The position numbers and the translations under genes were made by a program. The notes under the pieces are model-generated. The model did no database searches and had not been told where the DNA came from. It worked only from the letters and a program-made list of their open reading frames with translations. DNA of 18,614 nucleotides from 13-2-20CM-66-19 sp036273735 (GTDB lineage Bacteria > Pseudomonadota > Gammaproteobacteria > Steroidobacterales > Steroidobacteraceae): assembly GCA_036273735.1 (NCBI GenBank), contig DASUHA010000130.1, positions 1 through 18,614 of the forward strand. The letters run 5' to 3'. The number at the start of each line of letters is the position of its first letter. Within the stretch, counting starts at the first letter, position 1. Below, piece after piece: positions 13,693 to 18,614 of the stretch.

Positions 13693-14973
13693 ATGAGCAC
13701 GCCAGCCCCTCTTCAAATGAAAATTCGTGATCTGCTCGGCGCTGCCGAGCGCGCCGACCTGCAGGGACAACCTGCTGAGGCTGCGAGACTTTTGTCGCAA
13801 GCCGCTTCACTGGCGCCCGATGATGCGATGGTGCTCGGCGCCCAGGGAGTGCATGCGCTGCGTGTAAATGACGCGGCGGGTGCCCGGCAATGGCTCGAGC
13901 GCTCCGTCGCGGCGGACTCAAGTAACGCGGCGATGTACCTTAATCTTGCGACGAGCCTGCGCGAGCTCAACGATCCTGAAGCGGAATCGAAAGCGTTGGA
14001 GCGGGCACTGACACTGGAGCCGCATTTCACGCTGGCGTTGATTCAGAAGGCGTCCCTGCTGGAGCGCACGGGGAAGACCAAGGCGGCAGCACGGATGTAT
14101 CACCGGGCACTTCTCTCGATACGGCCGGACACAGCTCTGCCGAGATCCTGGCAGCCTGTCATCGAGCACGCCAGACGCACCGTCATGGCGAGCCTCAATG
14201 AGCTCGATGCATGGTTGAAGGCGCGCATGCAGGAAGTGCGCGCCAGATACGCGACGGAGAGGTTGGATCGTGTGGATGACTGCCTGGGCGCGATCATCGG
14301 CAGAAACCGGATCTACGTGCAGCAACCGACTTTCACCCATTTCCCCCGGCTGCCCGCCATTCAGTTCTACGAGCGCGAGGAGTTTCCCTGGGCAGCGGCC
14401 ATCGAGCAGGCGACGGATGACATCCGTACGGAGCTGCAGTCGTTGCTTGCAGATTCGCGCGACAGATTCTCGCCCTACCTGACGCACTCACCGGATGAGC
14501 CACTCAATCAGTGGCGGGAGCTCAATCAATCGCGGCGCTGGAGCGCGCTCTTTCTTTACAAGGATGGCGAGCGTCAGGATGTCACCGCCGACCGCTGCCC
14601 GAAGACGCTGGCGGCGCTCGAGCAGGCACCGATCGTCAGGATTGCCCATCGCGGACCGACACAACTCTTTTCCTTGCTGGAGCCGAAGACCCGCATTCCA
14701 CCGCACACCGGGTCCACCAACACCCGCCTCACCGTGCACCTGCCGCTCATCGTGCCGCCGGGATGCGGGTTCAGGGTGGGGACGCAGGTGCGCGAGTGGC
14801 ATCCCGGGAAGCTCCTCATCTTCGATGACACGCTCGAGCACGAGGCCTGGAACGACAGCGACCAGGACCGCGTGATCCTGATCTTCGATATCTGGAACCC
14901 GCTCATGACGCGCGCCGAGCAGGACCTGATGACGGTAGCAACTGCGGCGATCGCCGAGTACTACCAAGACTGA
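13693..14973 (+). CDS. TPR / aspartyl(asparaginyl) beta-hydroxylase domain protein 2
   Basis: A 426-residue homolog of the protein at 7958-9139. TPR-like pairs occupy about residues 10-145, followed by a helical linker and the shared block GRNRIYVQQP...FPRLPAIQFYERE, then the Asp_Arg_Hydrox fold. Ligands are His338 (RIPPHTGSTNTRL) and His383 (DDTLEHEAWN), with Arg393 (RVILIFDIWNP) for 2-oxoglutarate. HTGSTNTRLTVHLPL is closer to the canonical AspH consensus than the HYGFLNTRL of protein 1. The start is ATG 13693, since nothing recognisable precedes it; AGGA at 13680-13683 is a possible ribosome site. It is divergent from the aspartic protease with only a 20-base gap and convergent with the TPR-oxygenase at 14993, so it is transcribed alone. 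Confidence 0.9.
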   Translation: MSTPAPLQMKIRDLLGAAERADLQGQPAEAARLLSQAASLAPDDAMVLGAQGVHALRVNDAAGARQWLERSVAADSSNAAMYLNLATSLRELNDPEAESKALERALTLEPHFTLALIQKASLLERTGKTKAAARMYHRALLSIRPDTALPRSWQPVIEHARRTVMASLNELDAWLKARMQEVRARYATERLDRVDDCLGAIIGRNRIYVQQPTFTHFPRLPAIQFYEREEFPWAAAIEQATDDIRTELQSLLADSRDRFSPYLTHSPDEPLNQWRELNQSRRWSALFLYKDGERQDVTADRCPKTLAALEQAPIVRIAHRGPTQLFSLLEPKTRIPPHTGSTNTRLTVHLPLIVPPGCGFRVGTQVREWHPGKLLIFDDTLEHEAWNDSDQDRVILIFDIWNPLMTRAEQDLMTVATAAIAEYYQD

Positions 14974-14978
14974 AATCG

Positions 14979-14990
14979 CGGCGCTCGCCG
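14979..14990. terminator. Short GC hairpin between convergent oxygenase genes
   Basis: CGGCGCTCGCCG (CGGC, GCTC loop, GCCG) lies in the gap after the hydroxylase 2 stop and just before the end of the convergent TPR-oxygenase. The stem is only 4-5 bp and no T-tract follows, so this is a weak bidirectional terminator candidate. Confidence 0.22.
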
Positions 14991-14992
14991 GA

Positions 14993-16798
14993 TCAGGTTG
15001 CCTGCGGGCGCATGTCAAACGCTATGCAGAGCCGCGGGTCTTCGCCGTAGATGGGATTGGTGCCGTGCCACATGTACGAAGGGAAGAGCACCAGGCGGCC
15101 GGGCCGTGGCTGCACGTAGCGCTCCGCCGTGTGCCCGGGAATGGCGTAACGCGGCTCGCCGAACTTGATCCAGCCGGATTTCAGCGCGGCGTCTTCCGCC
15201 TCCGCCGGCACCTCCACGTAGTAGGCCGAGCTCAGCATCCCGTCCGGATGGAAATGGTTTACGTGGTAGCCATTGCGGCGTAACCGTACCGACCACGCAC
15301 CCGTGAAGCGACTGGTCCCCCGGTTGGCGCGCGCAAGGGGATGATCCGTGAGCTCCGTCAAAGTCCGCCGATACTCCTCAATCGGCGCCTCGAATGCCTT
15401 CAGCACCGCACGGATGACCGGGTCGGGATCGGTCAGGAGGCTGGTTGAGGTTTGAGTTCCATTGCGCAGCGTCTGATCGAGAGGCTGATTGGTGAAGCGA
15501 TGCCGCTCGTGCAGGGCCGAAGCCAGATCGCGATTGAATTCCGCCATGGAAGACCACCCCGCAGGGGTCTCGAGATCGAAAACCCGCACGAAGCGATCGT
15601 AGTCGCACAGCACCCTGTACCGCTCGGTGCCCAGCATCCGGGACGCGGTCGCCTCGAAAGCGAGCCACATCTGTGCGTCAGGATGCTTGACCAACTGCGC
15701 CTGGATGAACGGCAATGCCTCGTCCGCTCTTCCACGGCCCAGCAGGATGGTCACCACATTGAGCAGCACCGCCTGCTCTTCAGGCCGCATCGCCGCGGCC
15801 TCGAGGGCGTAGGTCTCTGCCTCCTGCACTCGCCCCTGGTCGAAAAGAATTCCTCCGAGCGTAGATCGCACGGCGGCACTTTGCGCCCTGCGTGTCAGGA
15901 GGTCGCGAACGAGCACCTCCGCGTCATTGATGCGCCCCGCCCGCCAAAGCAACTCTCCTAGGAGGAGCTGCAGGCGGACGTCTTCGCGATTTGCCTTCAC
16001 GGTGGTCACGAGCGAGCGGGCAAACGCCGGATCGCTGCGCATGAACCGTACATGGGCGAGCGTCGATTGCGCCTCTACGTTCTTCGGTTGCAGCTCCACC
16101 GCGCGGGCGAAATTGCGCTCAGCCTCATCCAGGTCGCCGGAATTGAGTGCGGCACGTCCCAGGTTATATGTCGCCTCGTAGCCGTCCGCGCCGAGCTTTC
16201 TCGCCGCCTCCAGCGCTTCCCGTGCCTCAGGGCGCTCCAACTGGGTCAATAGCGCGCCCAGGTTATGGTGAGCGACCTTATTGTGCGGGTCGAGCGCGAT
16301 AGCGCGGCGATGGGCGCTCTCGGCCTCCGCCTGACGGCCGTCAATGCCCGCCAGCACCAGCGCGAGGATCTCCCAGGCTTCGGCGTCTGCCTGATCGCCA
16401 GCGACGAGAATCCGGCACTGCGCCTCGGCCTCCGCATAGCGCTCCAGGTCAGCGAGCGTCAGCGCCAGCCCCCGCCGCGCCGGGCGGTGCTCCGGGAGGA
16501 GCTCCACGGCCTTGGCGTAGGCGGCCTCCGCTGCGGCGTACTTTCGCTGCTTCCTGAGGAGATTACCGAAGTTCGCGTGAAACTCACCCCGATTGGGGTC
16601 GAGATCGATGCTGAATCGCAGCCAGCGCTCGCCTTGAGCCCAATCCCCCGTGTCCTTGAGCGCGAGCCCCATGAAGTGGGCCGCGACCGCATTGGAAGGC
16701 TCGCGAGCGAGGATGGCGGCGCAGGTGGCGGCCGCAGCGGCTGGCTCACCCTTCTGCAAAAGGCCGGAAGCCCGCTCGAGAGTCTCTGGCGCAGTCAT
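14993..16798 (-). CDS. TPR-repeat 2OG-Fe(II) oxygenase (2OG-FeII_Oxy_5 type)
   Basis: A 601-residue cytoplasmic protein. Around ten TPR-like helix pairs fill residues 5-375 (clear examples: EFHANFGNLLRKQRKYAAAE, GYEATYNLGRAALNSGDLDE). The C-terminal 200 residues match the putative 2OG-Fe(II) oxygenase family PF13759. NHFHPDGMLSSAYYVEVP (514-531) supplies His517 and Asp519 (or His515) as ligands, and GRLVLFPSYMWHGTNPI (567-583) supplies the distal His578. Arg589 (PRLCIAFDMRP) should bind 2-oxoglutarate. It is a different oxygenase family from the two AspH-type proteins nearby, joined to the same kind of TPR front end. Reaction and target are unknown; hydroxylation of a protein or peptide is the simplest guess. 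The ATG at 16798 has no ribosome site, but GATAAT lies 8 bases upstream on the same strand. Confidence 0.87.
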   Translation of the reverse strand: MTAPETLERASGLLQKGEPAAAAATCAAILAREPSNAVAAHFMGLALKDTGDWAQGERWLRFSIDLDPNRGEFHANFGNLLRKQRKYAAAEAAYAKAVELLPEHRPARRGLALTLADLERYAEAEAQCRILVAGDQADAEAWEILALVLAGIDGRQAEAESAHRRAIALDPHNKVAHHNLGALLTQLERPEAREALEAARKLGADGYEATYNLGRAALNSGDLDEAERNFARAVELQPKNVEAQSTLAHVRFMRSDPAFARSLVTTVKANREDVRLQLLLGELLWRAGRINDAEVLVRDLLTRRAQSAAVRSTLGGILFDQGRVQEAETYALEAAAMRPEEQAVLLNVVTILLGRGRADEALPFIQAQLVKHPDAQMWLAFEATASRMLGTERYRVLCDYDRFVRVFDLETPAGWSSMAEFNRDLASALHERHRFTNQPLDQTLRNGTQTSTSLLTDPDPVIRAVLKAFEAPIEEYRRTLTELTDHPLARANRGTSRFTGAWSVRLRRNGYHVNHFHPDGMLSSAYYVEVPAEAEDAALKSGWIKFGEPRYAIPGHTAERYVQPRPGRLVLFPSYMWHGTNPIYGEDPRLCIAFDMRPQAT

Positions 16799-16964
16799 GA
16801 TGCGACATTATCACCCGCCCGCACCGGCCGCGCCTTGTGGTATCTGCGCAACGCTCCGATCCCGCAAGGTCGTGGCGGAATTGCAACGATGACATCGAAG
16901 GCATTGTCGAGCTGGAATCCGCGCGCCAGAACGAGCCGCTGATGCGGCGCTTTCGAGCCGAAAT

Positions 16965-17017
16965 CGCTGTAATAAAGCCTGGAGGACTTTACAGCGTCAA
17001 AAGCAACGCCGTATTCT
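16965..17017 (+). promoter_or_regulatory. Candidate promoter with overlapping dyad, upstream of the TonB receptor
   Basis: TTTACA (16988-16993, 5/6 to -35) and TATTCT (17012-17017, 4/6 to -10) are 18 bases apart, about 80 bases before the receptor ATG. CGCTGTAA (16965-16972) and TTACAGCG (16989-16996) form a perfect 8-bp inverted repeat whose right arm covers the -35. A bound dimer would block or assist polymerase. Apart from this I see no gene in 16799-17098; an 85-codon minus-strand reading there has atypical codon use. Confidence 0.4.
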
Positions 17018-17098
17018 TGCGGGATGGGTCGCTTGTGGCGCGTAGACACCATTCAGCGTCGCACAACACATTTATACCAGGTCTTGGGAGTCATACTG

Positions 17099-18614
17099 AT
17101 GTCGAAGAATACGCTTTTGCGGCGAGCCATCCGCCTCGCCCTGGCCAACGCTGCGGCAGCCTCCGTGGCGCTGCCCGCGATGGCGGCAGCTGCAGATCCA
17201 CAGGCGGTGCCGGCCCCTTCGGCCGCTCCAGCCACCCCTGCCACCGCGGCCGCTCCGACCGCTGCTCTGCAGGAAGTCGTGGTCACCGGCTCGCGTATCG
17301 TGCAGCCCGGATTGAGCTCCATCAGCCCGGTCACCGCCATCAGCGCCAAGGACATTGCCAGCCAGGGCGTCACCTCGGTCGAGGATGTGCTGAACAACCT
17401 CCCGCAGGTGATGGCCGACCAGGGTGCCATGGCTTCGAACGCAGCCACCGGCACGGCGACGGTCAACCTGCGCGGCCTCGGCCCGCAGCGCACCCTCGTG
17501 CTGGTCGACGGCAAGCGCCTGATGCCCGGCCAACCGTCGATCACTGCCATCAACGCCAACGCTGCCGACCTGGACAATATCCCGATCGCGCTCGTTGAGC
17601 GCGTCGACGTGCTGACCGGCGGTGCCGCTGCCGTGTACGGCGCCGACGCCGTGGCAGGCGTGGTCAACTTCGTGATGAACGACCACTTCCAGGGCTTCGA
17701 GATCGACGCCAACGCGAATGCTTATCAGCACGACCAGCACAACTTTTGGGGTCAGTTCGCACCGGCCGCCGGATTCGGACAGGCCCACAGCTCGGTGTGG
17801 GATGGCGCCACCAAGGACGTCACCCTCATCATGGGCGGCAACTTTGCCGACGGCAAAGGCAACGCGACCGCGTACGTTGGGTATCGGCGCACCGGGGCAG
17901 TGATCGAAGCGGATCGCGACTTCAGTCTCTGTACGCTGGTTGGAACCAACTGCGCCGGCTCGAGCACATCGCAGACCGGGCGATGGTTTGCCGCGGGTTT
18001 CGTGCCGGGCACCTCGACCCCGAACTTCTTTCCATCGCCGTTCCTCACGGTCAACCCGGCCAACGGCACGCTCGTGCCCTTCCAGAACCCCCAGGATGCA
18101 TTCAACTTCGGCGCGCTCAACTACTACATGCGGCCGGACGAGCGCTGGAACGCAGGCGCCTTCGCGCACTACAACATCGACGACAATCATCAGGTCTACA
18201 CCGAGCTCATGTTCATGGACGACGACTCGCTGGCGCAGATCGCGCCGAGCGGCTCGTTCATCGGCTCGGGCACGGGCACGAACCCGACCACGGGCAATCC
18301 CGACGGCGACTGGACGGTCAATTGCAACAACCCGCTCCTCTCGGACCAGGAAGCCACGACCATCGGCTGCACGAGCCACTCGCTCGCTCTCACCAATACG
18401 CAGACCATCGAGCTCCTCGGCGGCCGGCGCAACGTGGAAGGCGGCAACCGCATCACCGATACGAGGCACACCTCCTATCGGTTCGTGGTCGGCAGCAAGG
18501 GTCAGCTCAACAGCGACCTCTCGTATGACGTGTACGCGCAGGAAGGCGTGACGCTGCGCAACGACCTTTCGACCAACGACCTGTTGAAGTCGAACGTTGC
18601 CAACGCGATGCTGG
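17099..18614 (+). CDS. TonB-dependent receptor, partial at 3' end
   Basis: Outer-membrane active transporter driven by TonB; 505 codons are present and the C-terminal part of the barrel is cut off by the window end. A long signal peptide (MSKNTLLRRAIRLALANAAA, cleavage near MAA-AAD) and an Ala/Pro-rich linker lead to LQEVVVTGSRI (58-67), the usual plug entry. Plug hallmarks follow: SPVTAISAKDI, SVEDVLNNLPQV, VNLRGLGPQRTLVLVDGKRL, and the segment VERVDVLTGGAAAVYGADAV. Barrel strands begin with VVNFVMNDHFQGFEIDANAN. Two cysteine pairs (LC..TNC and NC..GC) lie in probable extracellular loops. GGGAG at 17086-17090 with an 8-base spacer sets the start. Substrate is unknown; plugs of this type occur in the expanded receptor sets of Steroidobacter- and Xanthomonas-like bacteria. 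Confidence 0.93.
   Translation, partial: MSKNTLLRRAIRLALANAAAASVALPAMAAAADPQAVPAPSAAPATPATAAAPTAALQEVVVTGSRIVQPGLSSISPVTAISAKDIASQGVTSVEDVLNNLPQVMADQGAMASNAATGTATVNLRGLGPQRTLVLVDGKRLMPGQPSITAINANAADLDNIPIALVERVDVLTGGAAAVYGADAVAGVVNFVMNDHFQGFEIDANANAYQHDQHNFWGQFAPAAGFGQAHSSVWDGATKDVTLIMGGNFADGKGNATAYVGYRRTGAVIEADRDFSLCTLVGTNCAGSSTSQTGRWFAAGFVPGTSTPNFFPSPFLTVNPANGTLVPFQNPQDAFNFGALNYYMRPDERWNAGAFAHYNIDDNHQVYTELMFMDDDSLAQIAPSGSFIGSGTGTNPTTGNPDGDWTVNCNNPLLSDQEATTIGCTSHSLALTNTQTIELLGGRRNVEGGNRITDTRHTSYRFVVGSKGQLNSDLSYDVYAQEGVTLRNDLSTNDLLKSNVANAML

Noticed and set aside
16795..17052. 85-codon minus-strand reading frame whose TGA overlaps the ATG of the TPR-oxygenase (ATGA)
   Set aside because: The ATGA overlap is attractive, but third-position G/C is clearly lower than in the real genes, no ribosome site or motif is visible, and it covers the best promoter of the TonB receptor.
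17072..18469. 465-codon open frame on the minus strand
   Set aside because: Antisense shadow of the TonB receptor, whose plug motifs are unambiguous on the plus strand.

Overview
The window is G+C-rich DNA, densely packed with genes. It most resembles a Gammaproteobacterium of the Steroidobacteraceae / Nevskiales / Xanthomonadales type. That placement is an inference from the gene content (many Sec-exported proteins, a large TonB-dependent receptor, TPR-oxygenases, a periplasmic M61 peptidase and amidase) and not from a marker gene. No rRNA, tRNA, CRISPR array, transposase or integrase was seen.

Layout. (1) 1-709 (-) is the N-terminal part of a Fic-domain protein with its own inhibitory helix. 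It is preceded by a perfect 10-bp inverted repeat in an AT-rich patch. (2) 847-2061 (+) is a two-gene unit of exported proteins, a four-cysteine protein of unknown function and a DUF192 protein. It overlaps tail to tail with a PLP aminotransferase (2016-3176, -). (3) 3504-6987 (+) is a two-gene operon for an exported M61 metallopeptidase with a PDZ domain and an exported amidase-signature hydrolase, suggesting periplasmic peptide or amide breakdown. (4) 7015-10035 (-) is the most unusual part. Four tandem paralogous genes for 135-136 aa exported proteins share a two-cysteine core, and a TPR / aspartyl(asparaginyl) beta-hydroxylase gene sits in their middle. (5) 10127-12638 (+), divergent from that array, encodes a small exported protein and a ten-TPR glycosyltransferase. 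(6) 12635-13672 (-) is an exported two-DTG retropepsin-like protease. (7) 13693-14973 (+) is a second TPR / Asp-Asn hydroxylase, homologous to the one in region 4. (8) 14993-16798 (-) is a third TPR-oxygenase from a different 2OG-Fe(II) family. (9) 17099 to the window end (+) is the N-terminal half of a TonB-dependent receptor.

How the genes may work together. From about 7 kb onward the window groups three TPR-linked iron/2-oxoglutarate oxygenases, one TPR-linked glycosyltransferase, a secreted protease, a family of small disulfide-type secreted proteins and an outer-membrane receptor. One reading is a protein- or peptide-modifying island whose TPR domains select the substrates. The small exported proteins are the nearest candidate substrates of the hydroxylase embedded among them. 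The domain calls are well supported by visible motifs. The functional link between genes is inference. Promoter and terminator calls are weak throughout because -10/-35 matches in this kind of DNA are easily over-called.
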